Shown here piece after piece: positions 13,339 through 21,824 of a stretch of DNA of 24,768 bases. A model generated the notes under the pieces. The model had not been told where the DNA came from and did no database searches. It worked only from the letters and a program-made list of their open reading frames with translations. This DNA is from Hallerella sp964397425 (GTDB taxonomy: Bacteria > Fibrobacterota > Fibrobacteria > Fibrobacterales > Fibrobacteraceae). Where the stretch lies: positions 1 through 24,768 of the forward strand of contig CAYNID010000018.1 of assembly GCA_964397425.1 (NCBI GenBank), written 5' to 3'. The translations under genes and the position numbers were made by a program. Numbering within the stretch: the first letter of the stretch is position 1; every line of letters begins with the position of its first letter.

Positions 13339-14445
13339 ATGAAAAAAATTTGGACATTGGCTTTGGCTGCTCTTGGTGGATTTTCCCTTTCGATGCTCGT
13401 GCCCAACGCTCCGGCAACGCCTTGGGAGTCGATTGGCGGTTGCGGTGCGGGCGGCAGCGGAGGCGGCGCGTCTGATGGAATCAAATGGATTGGTCAAGGG
13501 GTCAACGGAGGCCTTGTCGAAGCGGAAATTTTCACCAAGGCGACTGTCGGTGAAAACTATTCCGGCTTTACGTTTACTCCGCGCTTTTCCTTTAAACCGA
13601 CATGGTCCACTTCGGTCGGTGTCACTCTCCCTTTTATGACGCACCAGGGAGAAGTTCAATACCGTACCAATCAAACTCCGACTGACCGCACCACGGGCGG
13701 TTTTGGCGACCTTTCCATCGATGTTTCGCAAATTGTCGGTGGCAGCGGCGCGGCGAATGTTTCCCTTGCGCTCACGATTCCGACGGGGCAATACGACATC
13801 AAGCGCGGCACGGACGCGTCGCAGGAATTTTTGCCGACAGGATTTCAAAAAGGTTCGGGCGTTTATTCGGCGGCATTGGGCTGGAACTACACCCGCGATA
13901 CGGAAAACGGGATGTGGCTTTATTCGCTGACCTATACGCATCCGTTCAACGTGCGGTTTGGCGGCGAAAACGAATTCAACGATTCTTACTTCAAAGATTA
14001 CGATACGGATGGAGACGACAGATTTGAATACCATTTCAAATGGTATGGCGAAAATGACCTGGGCGGATTCACGCCGCCGAGCCTTTCGGCGAGTGTCGCG
14101 TATGCTTATCGCGGACAAGAAAACTTTGTCCACTCCTTCGGGGTCACATTTTCTGCGCCCTTTGGCGTCGCCTGGATTCCTTCTGAAAAAGTGGGGACCT
14201 ACGATCCGCGGCCAGACCCGGATCACAAAGCTTGGTCCGCTGCGTTTGTCTACGGACTGGAATTCTCGCGGATGGATTATCCGATATTCCTCGCATTCTC
14301 CCTTCCGCTGCACGACAAGGCGAACGCCGCAGATCCCGATGACGAATACGACGAAAGCCCGATGCGGGAATGGAATGCTCCCGACTTTGGCGCGTTCCTC
14401 GAAGAATGGACTTTGGCGATTGGCATCAAGGCCAGCTTCCTTTAA
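13339..14445 (+). CDS. Outer-membrane beta-barrel protein
   Basis: A 368-residue secreted protein: Sec signal (MKKIWTLALAALGGFSLSML...), then a Gly-rich stretch (CGAGGSGGGASDG), then alternating strands with aromatic girdles. Examples are FTFTPRFSFKPTWSTSVGVTLPF, GGFGDLSIDVSQIVG, ANVSLALTIPTGQYD, YSAALGWNYTR and SYAYRGQENF-like segments. The C-terminus ends in F/L (WTLAIGIKASFL), as expected for barrel proteins. The GFGDL...IPTGQYD pattern resembles the transporter/phenol-meta-pathway barrel group (PF13557); that assignment is moderate. The start at 13339 has GAGG at 13327-13330, overlapping the previous stop. Cargo is unknown. Confidence 0.8.
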   Translation: MKKIWTLALAALGGFSLSMLVPNAPATPWESIGGCGAGGSGGGASDGIKWIGQGVNGGLVEAEIFTKATVGENYSGFTFTPRFSFKPTWSTSVGVTLPFMTHQGEVQYRTNQTPTDRTTGGFGDLSIDVSQIVGGSGAANVSLALTIPTGQYDIKRGTDASQEFLPTGFQKGSGVYSAALGWNYTRDTENGMWLYSLTYTHPFNVRFGGENEFNDSYFKDYDTDGDDRFEYHFKWYGENDLGGFTPPSLSASVAYAYRGQENFVHSFGVTFSAPFGVAWIPSEKVGTYDPRPDPDHKAWSAAFVYGLEFSRMDYPIFLAFSLPLHDKANAADPDDEYDESPMREWNAPDFGAFLEEWTLAIGIKASFL

Positions 14446-14468
14446 TTTTAATTAGACTAGGAGAAATC

Positions 14469-14924
14469 ATGAAAAAAATGTTCACCCTTTCCTGTTCCCT
14501 TTTGACCGGATTTTTTCTCGCGGCCTGCTCTTCGAGTTCTTCGAGCTCGGCTGGTGAGGCGGACTCTTCAAGTTCGTCTTCGGCTTCTGACGAATGCACG
14601 TTGAAAGAAGAAGGTGTCAAAATTTTGCAGCCCGCCGGCGGAGAATCGTTTAAAATCGGCGATTCGATTGTCATCAAGTTCGTGGCGAACTATGCGAATG
14701 CGGGAAGTTTTGAAGTCCTTTACCGCACAAACCCGGATGGCGAAGGAACGTCTTTGTTTGAAAACTCGATTGGGGATGAAGCTCCGGATGGCACCAAGTG
14801 CACAACGGTGAAGGCTTATCTTTCTGAAAGCTTGAACGCTTCGGACGAAGCCTTTATCCGCGTGCGCGCTTACAACGCGCGTAAAGTCCGCGCCGATTCC
14901 GAAACATTCTCGGTGAAGGAATAA
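14469..14924 (+). CDS. Lipoprotein with poly-Ser linker and one Ig-like (Kre9/KNH-like) domain
   Basis: A 151-residue product: lipoprotein signal with LAAC and Cys20, then two Ser tracts (seven and six Ser) separated by AGEAD. A single beta domain follows (about residues 45-151). Its order VKILQPAGGESFKIGDSIVIKF, FEVLYRTN, LFENSIG, KAYLSESLNASDEAFIRVRAYN, ADSETFSV resembles Kre9/KNH-type Ig-like modules. Two Cys (DEC and TKC) could form a disulfide. Poly-Ser tracts after the lipobox are a hallmark of Fibrobacter lipoproteins. TAGGAGAA ends two bases before the ATG. It probably works with the barrel upstream, but no partner is proven. Confidence 0.8.
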   Translation: MKKMFTLSCSLLTGFFLAACSSSSSSSAGEADSSSSSSASDECTLKEEGVKILQPAGGESFKIGDSIVIKFVANYANAGSFEVLYRTNPDGEGTSLFENSIGDEAPDGTKCTTVKAYLSESLNASDEAFIRVRAYNARKVRADSETFSVKE

Positions 14925-14933
14925 AAAAATCCG

Positions 14934-15956
14934 ATGATAGCGCTTGTCGGTGCAGGCGGCTTTGTCGGCTCCCATTTGCTGCGCGCCATTTTGCAGCGCA
15001 CGGATTGGAACGTCTTGGCCGTCGATGTCGATTTTCACCGTCTCCGGGATTTGGTGACGGATACGGCTTCCCGCGTGGAATTTTTGGAAGCGGACATGGC
15101 TACCCCGGAGGTCATTCGGAAGATTTCCGAATGTGAAACGGTGGTGAATCTTGCCGCCATTTGTACGCCCAGCCGTTACATGGACGAGGCTCAAGCGGTC
15201 ATCGAAAGCAATTTCACGCATCCGGCGGCGTTGGCCAGGGCCTGTGCAGAATCCGGTTCGTGGCTCATTTATTTTTCGACTTCGGAAGTTTATGGAAAAA
15301 CTTCTGAAAGTGCGCAGCTTTTGGATGAAGACGCTTCGGATTTTGTCGTCGGACCGATTGCCGCTTCGCGTTGGTCTTATGCCGTGGCGAAGCAACTTTC
15401 CGAGCGCTATTTGGCGTCGATTCCGAATTTGCGCTATTCTGTTGTGCGACCGTTCAATTTTATCGGTCCGTGGATGGATTTTATGCCCGGCGTCGATGGG
15501 GAAGGCATTCCCCGCGTTCTCGCGAATTTTTCAAGCGCGCTTGTCCGCAGGGAGCCGATGGTCCTCGTCAACGGAGGCGCGTCGCGTCGGACGTTTACGG
15601 CGATAGACGATGCCGTCGAATTTATGTTTTGCCTGTTTGAAAATGCGAATGCGGCTTTGGGCGAAGCGTTCAATGTGGGCAATCCGCAAAACGAAATTTC
15701 CATCCGCGAACTGGCCGTTTTGATGCGGAAAGTCTATGCCGGAATGAAGGGCGTCCGCGAAGAGGATTTTCCGCCAATGCGCGAACTTTCCGGCGAAGAT
15801 TATTACGGCAAAGGATACGAAGATTCCCTGCGCCGCATTCCTTCGGTGGAAAAGGCGAAACGCCTGTTGAAATTCAATGCGAAAATTCCGCTCGTACAGG
15901 CTTTGCAAAGTTCGCTTTCCTGGTTTGATTCCCATTATTCGGCGGAGAAGTTTTGA
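14934..15956 (+). CDS. ArnA-type UDP-glucuronate decarboxylase / NAD-dependent epimerase
   Basis: Extended short-chain dehydrogenase of 340 residues, strikingly like the C-terminal decarboxylase domain of ArnA. It has GAGGFVGSHL (Rossmann), FSTSEVYGKT (Thr/Ser/Glu catalytic set), VGP, RWSYAVAKQLSER (YxxxK), RPFNFIGPWMD, NGGASRRTFTAIDDAVEF, NVGNPQNEISIREL and YYGKGYEDSLRRIPSVEKA, where an Arg equivalent to the ArnA decarboxylation Arg is present. ArnA-like enzymes oxidise and decarboxylate UDP-GlcA to a UDP-4-keto-pentose; a UDP-xylose synthase is the main alternative. The N-terminal formyltransferase domain of ArnA is missing. The stop overlaps the next gene's TTG start by 4 bases. Confidence 0.85.
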   Translation: MIALVGAGGFVGSHLLRAILQRTDWNVLAVDVDFHRLRDLVTDTASRVEFLEADMATPEVIRKISECETVVNLAAICTPSRYMDEAQAVIESNFTHPAALARACAESGSWLIYFSTSEVYGKTSESAQLLDEDASDFVVGPIAASRWSYAVAKQLSERYLASIPNLRYSVVRPFNFIGPWMDFMPGVDGEGIPRVLANFSSALVRREPMVLVNGGASRRTFTAIDDAVEFMFCLFENANAALGEAFNVGNPQNEISIRELAVLMRKVYAGMKGVREEDFPPMRELSGEDYYGKGYEDSLRRIPSVEKAKRLLKFNAKIPLVQALQSSLSWFDSHYSAEKF

Positions 15957-16696
15957 CGCGCGACCTTTTTTTGTTCGTTCCCGCTTACAATGTCGAAAAG
16001 GAACTTCCGGAACTTTTGGATTCGCTGCCCGGAGAGCTTTTGCTGCGTACGGCAGAAATCCTGATTTTGGATGATGGCAGTTCGGACGCGACTTATGCCG
16101 TTGCCCAAAAATTCGCGGCATCGGAAATGCGGACCAGTGTCCGGGTCGAATCCTTTGCGGAAAATTCCGGGTATGGAGTTGTGGTCAAACGCGGACTTCT
16201 TCGGGCACGGGAACTTGCGCGGGCGTTGAATGTCCGTTTTGCCGTTTGTCTGCATGGCGATGGTCAGTATCCGGCAAAATCCATTTTAACGATGATTTCC
16301 GCTTTGCAAAATGCGGATGCCGTCATTTGTCAGGGTTCCCGGATGGCGACTCGCGGTGGCGCGCTTGCGGGGCGGATGCCGCTTTACAAATTCATCGGGG
16401 GAAAAATCCTCACGGCGATGGAAAACGCGGTCTTTGGCAACAGGCTTTCGGATAGGCACAGCGGATTTCTCGCCTACCGGACGTCTTTTTTGAAAACATT
16501 GGATTTGCAAAAACTCAGTGGATCTTTCGACATCGATTTGGAAATCTTGGCGGTGGCCGATTCAAAGAAAGAGAAAATTGTCGAAGTTCCCATTGAAACG
16601 CGATATGCGGGCGAAAAATCCCATTTGAAAGTGATTCCGTATGGAATGCGCGTTTTACGAATCGTCTTCCGGCGATGGAAGGGAGATTATGGCTGA
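15953..16696 (+). CDS. GT2 glycosyltransferase, dolichol/undecaprenyl-phosphate type
   Basis: A 247-residue GT-A enzyme resembling DPM1 and the catalytic part of ArnC. It begins LFLFVPAYNVEKELPELLDSL, has ILILDDGSSDAT (nucleotide-binding Asp pair), NSGYGVVVKRGLL, the HGDGQYP DxD-equivalent, the GSRM block, and RHSGFLAYR, ending with the membrane-proximal VPIETRYAGEKSHLKVIPYG. No C-terminal TM pair is present, so it is predicted to be peripheral. It likely transfers a sugar from a nucleotide to a polyprenyl phosphate. The start is a TTG at 15953, supported by GGAG at 15944-15947 and the 4-base overlap with the upstream gene. It overlaps the next ATG by 8 bases. Confidence 0.88.
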   Translation: MTRDLFLFVPAYNVEKELPELLDSLPGELLLRTAEILILDDGSSDATYAVAQKFAASEMRTSVRVESFAENSGYGVVVKRGLLRARELARALNVRFAVCLHGDGQYPAKSILTMISALQNADAVICQGSRMATRGGALAGRMPLYKFIGGKILTAMENAVFGNRLSDRHSGFLAYRTSFLKTLDLQKLSGSFDIDLEILAVADSKKEKIVEVPIETRYAGEKSHLKVIPYGMRVLRIVFRRWKGDYG

Positions 16697-17561
16697 AATT
16701 CTGATTACGGGTGGTGCTGGCGTTGTCGGCGCGAAGCTGTGCCGTGAATTTTTGGCGATGGGGCATTCTGTCCGCGTGCTCACTCTCCCCGGTCAAGGCG
16801 AAACGAAGCGACTTCCCCGCGAAGTGGAAATCTTTTACGGCGACGTCACACGGCCGGAATCCTTGCGGGACGCCTTTTGCGGCGTTCACACGGTTTGCCA
16901 TTTGGCTGCGGTCATTTTGGCAAAGTGCCCGGCGACATTTGAAAACGTCAATGTGTGCGGCACCCGGAATGTCTTGCAAATCGCGAAGACTTCGGGAGCC
17001 AGCCGTTTTCTGTTTGTTTCCAGCATCTCGGTGACCTACCCGGATTTGACCGATTACGGCAAAAGCAAATTGCGCTCTGAAGAAATGGTTCGGCAGGCGG
17101 GAATTCCCTATACGATTGTCCGTCCGACTCTTGTCGTCGAAAAGGATGGCGGCGCGGAATACAAACTCTTTTTGAATTATTTGCAAAAAGCTCCTCTCGT
17201 ATTTTTGCCCGGCGGAGGAAAATGTTTAAAGCGCCCGGTTCGGACAGAAGATCTTGTCCGCGGAATCGCCTTGGCGGCAACTTCACCGAATGCCGTTGAC
17301 AAAACATACGCCTTGGCCGGCTCTAAAGTCTTATCTCTCGCGGAAATGGCGAGGATTTCTTTGGAACGGAAAGGTTTGCGAAAGAAAATTCACAATTTGC
17401 CCCTGTCCCTTTGCCACCTCCTTGCGGCAGCCAAGCAGATTTTTGTTCCGGGAAGCGTGTCGGCGCGGCAGGCTCTTTCCGGTTTCCGTTACGATGCCGC
17501 CCCTGAAATTGCCGACGCCCAAAGGGATTTGGGCTATAATCCCACTTCTCCTTTTGGATAA
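16689..17561 (+). CDS. Extended SDR / NAD(P)-dependent epimerase-dehydratase family protein
   Basis: A 290-residue Rossmann protein with ITGGAGVVGAKL at the N-terminus, HLAAV, FVSSISVTYP, and the catalytic pair in DYGKSKLRSE (YxxxK). It then has IVRPTLVVEKDGG, GGGKCLKRPVRTEDLVRGI and a C-terminal substrate half with YALAGSKVLSLAEMARI. It is less like sugar-nucleotide epimerases than the gene two positions upstream, and closer to SDRs of the atypical a5/complex I 39-kDa-like class. Substrate unknown. The ATG at 16689 has AAGGGAG just upstream, inside the 3' end of the glycosyltransferase gene. Tight overlap argues for a shared pathway. Confidence 0.82.
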   Translation: MAEILITGGAGVVGAKLCREFLAMGHSVRVLTLPGQGETKRLPREVEIFYGDVTRPESLRDAFCGVHTVCHLAAVILAKCPATFENVNVCGTRNVLQIAKTSGASRFLFVSSISVTYPDLTDYGKSKLRSEEMVRQAGIPYTIVRPTLVVEKDGGAEYKLFLNYLQKAPLVFLPGGGKCLKRPVRTEDLVRGIALAATSPNAVDKTYALAGSKVLSLAEMARISLERKGLRKKIHNLPLSLCHLLAAAKQIFVPGSVSARQALSGFRYDAAPEIADAQRDLGYNPTSPFG

Positions 17562-17612
17562 TGTTGCGCTTTTCCGCTGAAAAGAATAAATTAGGGGGAA
17601 AAAGAGGTTTTT

Positions 17613-18773
17613 ATGCAAATGAAAAAAACGGTGAAAGCTTTGGCAGTATCCGCTTCCGCATTGGCGCTCTTCGCGTGCGGCAGTGATTCATCAAGCAGTG
17701 CGGCCCGCGAAACGGATTCTTCGTCTTCCATCGAGTCGGTCTCTTCTTCTTCGGCAGAAACGGAAGATTCTTTTGACAAGGCGAACTTGATGAAGAACAT
17801 GAACCTGGGAACGCGTTTTGGAACGCAATTGTGGCTTTCTGCGGGCGATGACGGTTTGTATTCCCTCTGGTTCTTGGATTCGGCAAGCGCAGAAACGTCT
17901 TATGGGACGGCTGTTGTCAAGGCGGATCTTTCTACGGGAGAAATTGTTTTTGACACGCAATCGGGATACCTTTTTGCGACCAATAACGCCAAGGGAGATT
18001 CTGTTCTGGCGTGGCTGAAAAAGGGAATCCGTTTTGAATTCGCCATGGAAGATTCCACGCTGAAGGTTTCCATCGATGGGGAAGATCCCGTCGAAGTGAA
18101 AAGGGCGACCCGGGTCATCGATGATGAATACGTTTCGAAAGCTGACGAGTTGAAGGAAAAACGCCTGGAATGGAGCAACGGCGATTCTTCTTCGGTTTAT
18201 CTTTTTTACAAAGACGGGGAATATGTCCGCTTGGCGAAAAATGATTCCGCTGAAGTCTTTGAAGCGGGTTATTACGACGTGCAACGCCAGCATCTGTTGA
18301 CGGTGCCCGTTCATTTTTCAGGACAGGTTTCCATTCTGACTTCTTATACGCTCAAAAAACAAGGAGACGGTTACGTTTTTGACAACCAGATTTCTGCCAA
18401 AGATTATGAATCTTCCGCGTTGACCGTGGATTATCCGTCAAAAGAAGATTTGGCGGCATCCATTTGGACTTCAAAGAGCAACGACACGCTCAAATGGACT
18501 CTTCAGTTCAACGGCGATTCTTACAGCGCGCTCGCGCGGACGGGAATGGGGGATGAAACCCTCAAATTCCGCCGGATTGGGGCGTGGGACGTCTTCGGGG
18601 ATTACCTCGTCCTCGCTCTGGATTCCTGCAGCGCCGATTCTCAAGTGCGTTGCGCTTCGGTGGAAAAGGGACGTGTCGACGAAATGAAGTCGGATTCGTT
18701 TGATTTTGACAACATGGATGAAATAAGCAAATACGCTTTGCCGAAATCTTGGAAAGCGGTCGTCGAAGAATAG
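17613..18773 (+). CDS. Ser-linker lipoprotein, unknown function
   Basis: A 386-residue lipoprotein. The signal is followed by LFAC with Cys22 (Cys20 if the ATG at 17619 is used), then two Ser-rich tracts divided by AARETD and IESV. The mature part is acidic and beta-rich, with segments such as DDGLYSLWFLDS, GTAVVKADLSTGEIVFDT, GYYDVQRQHLLTVPVHFSG and LKWTLQFNGDSYSAL. No domain was recognised. AAAGAGG (17601-17607) supports the start. A TATAAT at 17535-17540, inside the previous gene's end, could be its -10, but a good -35 is missing. Its stop abuts the stop of the convergent helicase gene with no spacer, so the two transcripts must overlap. Confidence 0.8.
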   Translation: MQMKKTVKALAVSASALALFACGSDSSSSAARETDSSSSIESVSSSSAETEDSFDKANLMKNMNLGTRFGTQLWLSAGDDGLYSLWFLDSASAETSYGTAVVKADLSTGEIVFDTQSGYLFATNNAKGDSVLAWLKKGIRFEFAMEDSTLKVSIDGEDPVEVKRATRVIDDEYVSKADELKEKRLEWSNGDSSSVYLFYKDGEYVRLAKNDSAEVFEAGYYDVQRQHLLTVPVHFSGQVSILTSYTLKKQGDGYVFDNQISAKDYESSALTVDYPSKEDLAASIWTSKSNDTLKWTLQFNGDSYSALARTGMGDETLKFRRIGAWDVFGDYLVLALDSCSADSQVRCASVEKGRVDEMKSDSFDFDNMDEISKYALPKSWKAVVEE

Positions 18774-21227
18774 TCAAACGACAGTTTCTGGCCACGGGTG
18801 CTTCGGGTATCTTCCCCGAAGCTCTTTTCGTATTTGCGGATACGTATTTTCCCAAAACGAGGTCAGGTCCCATGTTTTTTGCGCCGTGCGGAAGTTGGGC
18901 GCCAGGATGTCGTAACGGACTTTGATTTTTCCCTGTGCAATGGAATGCGCGCCGCGGAGAGGCATCAGGTCTTCGATCCGTGCGGAAATTTCAACGGGGG
19001 AACCTTCGACGTAGTGATATCTGGCCCGTTTCCCATTGGGAAGCGACAGCGTGTCGGGAAACATTTTTTCTAGCCAGCCCATCATGTTTTCGCCAAAATA
19101 TTCCTTCATCTTTTGCCGGAAACGTTCGGCGGAAAGATCCCGCAACAAGAAGTGCCCATCAAAAAAATCTTCGGTGACAAGGTCCATGTCGTCTTCATCC
19201 CAGGCGGGCAAAGAATATTCGGGAAAATGTTCAGCGGCGAGCTTCATCTTGCACAGGAGGATTTTATTCGCATCGTCCATCCAAAGGTGTGAAAGGTTTT
19301 CGCGCTTGTGCCGCTCCATCCACGTTTTTCCCGTCAGCGATTTCAACGTGGCGAGAATTTGCGGGGATGCTTCGACGGGGAGAATTTCTTTTCGGGAAAT
19401 TTCCACTCCGCCGCTTTGACGGATTTCTAAGCCGATGTAACGCTCGCTTCCGGAACGCCAAAGAAGTTCGTAACGGGATTCGGCGTTTTCATTTGATAAA
19501 AGGGAGTCGGGGACTTCGATGTAAAAGCTCGCGCGCGTTTCGGATTTTTTGGCAGTTCCTGTCCGCAAAAGGCGAAAAACGAGAATGGCGTTTGCGTTGC
19601 GGAGTGCCGCCGGAGAAATTGGGAAAGTGTCTCTCGGCGTTTTGTAGGCGTTTCCGCTGCGGATGGCCAACGCATCGGGGAAAGCCCTGAAAAAAATCTC
19701 GGCGGTTTTTGAAAGGGAATCCGTTTTGAGGGGAAGCCCTTTTTCTTTGGCGTATTCCAGCAAGCGCTTCTGGGACAGCCGGGTTTCGCGGGATAAACTT
19801 TTTGCGCCTTGGGAAAGTTCTTGAGCAAGTTCCAGGGCGTTTTGCGGCGTGGAATCTTTGTTTGAAATTTCTTCGTTGTCCAATACGGAGAGAACGGCTA
19901 AAGTCAGCCGGGAAAGGCTCCCGGCTTCGATACAGGTTTTTGCCAAGGATAAATTGTTCAGGGGAACATCAAGAACTTTTTCGCCTAGTGGGGAAATGCT
20001 GCCATCGGCGAACAAAAAGCCGCTTTGGGAAATTTCGCTTTGGGCCTGTTTTGCGAAGTGCGCGTCTGGTTCGGTAGGGAGCTTTAGCGCGTCGGGCGGC
20101 ACGTCCGCTTTTTTGGCCAGGGCGGCTTTTTCGAGCAGGATTTTCCGGAGATCACTTTTGATGACTTCGGGAACGATGCCTTTGGGGAAAAGGGATTCTT
20201 CGCGCGCGCTCCACAGACGGATGCAGACACCGCTTTGCGTACGTCCCGCACGGCCTGTCCGCTGTACGGCGTTTTGCAAACTGATGCGTCCCAGCTTAAG
20301 GTGGTTCCGTCCCTGGCTGACATTGAATTCCGTGGAGCGCTCAAGCCCGGAATCGACGACTCCAGAAACATCGGGAACGGTGAGGCTGGTTTCGGCGATG
20401 TTCGTTGTCAGGATGATGCGCGGATGTTCTGAGTGCGCAAAAATGGCGCGTTCAATGGATTTTTCCTGTCCGCTGTACAAGTCGTAAATGGCCAATTTCC
20501 CGTAGCCGAAGGTTTCGTCCAAATGGCGGTGGACTGCTGAAATTTCACCTTTGCCGGGTAAAAAGACGAGAGTCGTTTTCCATACGCCGTTTCTTTCGAG
20601 CGTTCGCAGGGCTTTTTCGACGTTTTGACAAAGGGAGGATCCCGGCAATGTTTCTTGATTTAAAATTTGGACGGGAAATCCGGGCTTGCCGACTTTCAAA
20701 CAGCGGATTTGCAATTTCTGTTCGAGTTCTTCGCGGTTGAGTTCCGCTGAAAGGACTGCGATTTTGGGCGCGACATTCTTTGCTTGGGACTGGAGCGCCA
20801 AAAAATAGGCGAGGAGCAGATCCATCTCCGCTTTCCGTTCGTGGAATTCGTCAAAAACTATCCAGTCGAAGGATTCCTGCCCGTGTAAAATGGAATTGAG
20901 AAAGTGGCCGTAAGTCGTAAAGAGGATTTGCGTCGAATCGTTTGCGTTGCTTTCGAAGCGGATGCGGAATCCCACCGTTTCGCCTTCCCGTGTTCCGGAA
21001 AGTTTGGATAGGTATCCGGAGAGGCTTGTCGCTGCCAAACGGCGCGGTTCCAAAACGGCGACGCGAGATTTTCCGCCGTTTTCCGAAGCGAGCAGCCACG
21101 GCACCAGGGTGGATTTTCCGGAGCCGGTGGGGGCCGTCAACAACAGGTTTCCCCCTTTTGAAATTTCGGCGAGAATCGCAGGGGAACTTTCGTATAACGG
21201 CAGTTGCCGGAATGCGGAATCGTCCAT
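18774..21227 (-). CDS. hrpB: ATP-dependent DEAH-type helicase HrpB
   Basis: An 817-residue superfamily 2 helicase. Motifs seen are Walker A TAPTGSGKST (31-40), Ia VLEPRRLAA, Walker B FDEFHER (125-131, the DEFH form usual for HrpB), motif V TNIAETSLTVPDVSGVVDSG and motif VI QRTGRAGRTQSG. Motif III, normally SAT, reads LSAELN (159-164), an unusual change. The C-terminal HrpB domain is clear: LMPLRGAHSIAQGKIKVRYDILAPNFR, RTAQKTWDLTSFWENTYPQIRKELRGRYPKHPWPE. HrpB is a conserved but poorly characterised RNA helicase-like protein. It starts at ATG 21227, 3 bases after the stop of the small membrane protein gene upstream on the same strand. Confidence 0.93.
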   Translation of the reverse strand: MDDSAFRQLPLYESSPAILAEISKGGNLLLTAPTGSGKSTLVPWLLASENGGKSRVAVLEPRRLAATSLSGYLSKLSGTREGETVGFRIRFESNANDSTQILFTTYGHFLNSILHGQESFDWIVFDEFHERKAEMDLLLAYFLALQSQAKNVAPKIAVLSAELNREELEQKLQIRCLKVGKPGFPVQILNQETLPGSSLCQNVEKALRTLERNGVWKTTLVFLPGKGEISAVHRHLDETFGYGKLAIYDLYSGQEKSIERAIFAHSEHPRIILTTNIAETSLTVPDVSGVVDSGLERSTEFNVSQGRNHLKLGRISLQNAVQRTGRAGRTQSGVCIRLWSAREESLFPKGIVPEVIKSDLRKILLEKAALAKKADVPPDALKLPTEPDAHFAKQAQSEISQSGFLFADGSISPLGEKVLDVPLNNLSLAKTCIEAGSLSRLTLAVLSVLDNEEISNKDSTPQNALELAQELSQGAKSLSRETRLSQKRLLEYAKEKGLPLKTDSLSKTAEIFFRAFPDALAIRSGNAYKTPRDTFPISPAALRNANAILVFRLLRTGTAKKSETRASFYIEVPDSLLSNENAESRYELLWRSGSERYIGLEIRQSGGVEISRKEILPVEASPQILATLKSLTGKTWMERHKRENLSHLWMDDANKILLCKMKLAAEHFPEYSLPAWDEDDMDLVTEDFFDGHFLLRDLSAERFRQKMKEYFGENMMGWLEKMFPDTLSLPNGKRARYHYVEGSPVEISARIEDLMPLRGAHSIAQGKIKVRYDILAPNFRTAQKTWDLTSFWENTYPQIRKELRGRYPKHPWPETVV

Positions 21228-21230
21228 CCG

Positions 21231-21704
21231 TTAAACTTTGGGGAAGCGCAACCGTTCTCCTGTCGCGCGGTCCGAGTAAGGCCAGTGGGTGTTTTTCTTT
21301 TGCTTGTCGAGCATCAAGTTGCCGATGCGGCGTTGCAAACCCTGCTCAGTCCGGCAGAAAAAGTAGGCGACTTTGTTTTCTTTTTCGACAAGGAACATGG
21401 CGACTTTGTAACGGCTTTTGATGGCGGCGCGGAAGATGGGAATGTCTTCGCGTTTGGGAATGACGCGCGTGCCGCTGACTTCGCACACCATGTCGGCGTC
21501 TTTGAGCATGGCTTGGGCTTTTTGTTTGACATATTCGCGGTTTGGCGCCGTGTTTTTGCGGATTGTTTCCAGATTGAACGCGCCGCCGCCTTCTTTGAGC
21601 GCCTTGCGGACTCCGCGGATGACGGCGAAAAGGAGAACGACCAGGAGCAGGATGAGAAGGATCCACCAATAGTTGGCGAAGAAATCTCCGATTTGTGATA
21701 ACAT
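21231..21704 (-). CDS. Small membrane-anchored protein, unknown function
   Basis: A 157-residue protein with one N-terminal TM helix (WWILLILLLVVLLFAVI, about 13-29) and a basic juxtamembrane stretch. The soluble cytoplasmic domain of about 120 residues is MLKDADMVCEVSGTRVIPKREDIPIFRAAIKSRYKVAMFLVEKENKVAYFFC.... No family was recognised. The ATG at 21704 follows GAGGTCCC, and a CTATCTTCC motif lies about 28 bases further up. It is the first gene of a two-gene unit with hrpB (3-base gap) and is divergent from speA. Confidence 0.8.
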   Translation of the reverse strand: MLSQIGDFFANYWWILLILLLVVLLFAVIRGVRKALKEGGGAFNLETIRKNTAPNREYVKQKAQAMLKDADMVCEVSGTRVIPKREDIPIFRAAIKSRYKVAMFLVEKENKVAYFFCRTEQGLQRRIGNLMLDKQKKNTHWPYSDRATGERLRFPKV

Positions 21705-21731
21705 GGGACCTCAAAGGATGAAAGTTCGATA

Positions 21732-21788
21732 GGAAGATAGAAAATGCGCGGCGCGGTAAAAAAAAGGCTTGCAAAATTTCTATCGTTT
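21732..21788. promoter_or_regulatory. Divergent promoter region for the membrane-protein/hrpB pair and speA
   Basis: The minus strand has CTATCTTCC (21740-21732) and the plus strand has TTGCAAAATTTCTATCG (21770-21786), facing outward from the gap between the two start codons. Both resemble the CTATNTTTG motif seen elsewhere in the window, and both leave leaders of about 30-40 bases carrying purine-rich ribosome sites. -35 boxes are unclear. Confidence 0.35.
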
Positions 21789-21824
21789 TGGGAAATTTTA
21801 AAACCGAAGAGGTATTAGGACGAA

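Noticed and set aside
17535..17540. TATAAT promoter for the Ser-linker lipoprotein
   Set aside because: A perfect hexamer, but it lies in the coding end of the SDR gene, the nearest TTG-type -35 is 20 bases away, and single hexamers occur by chance. Mentioned only as a possibility.
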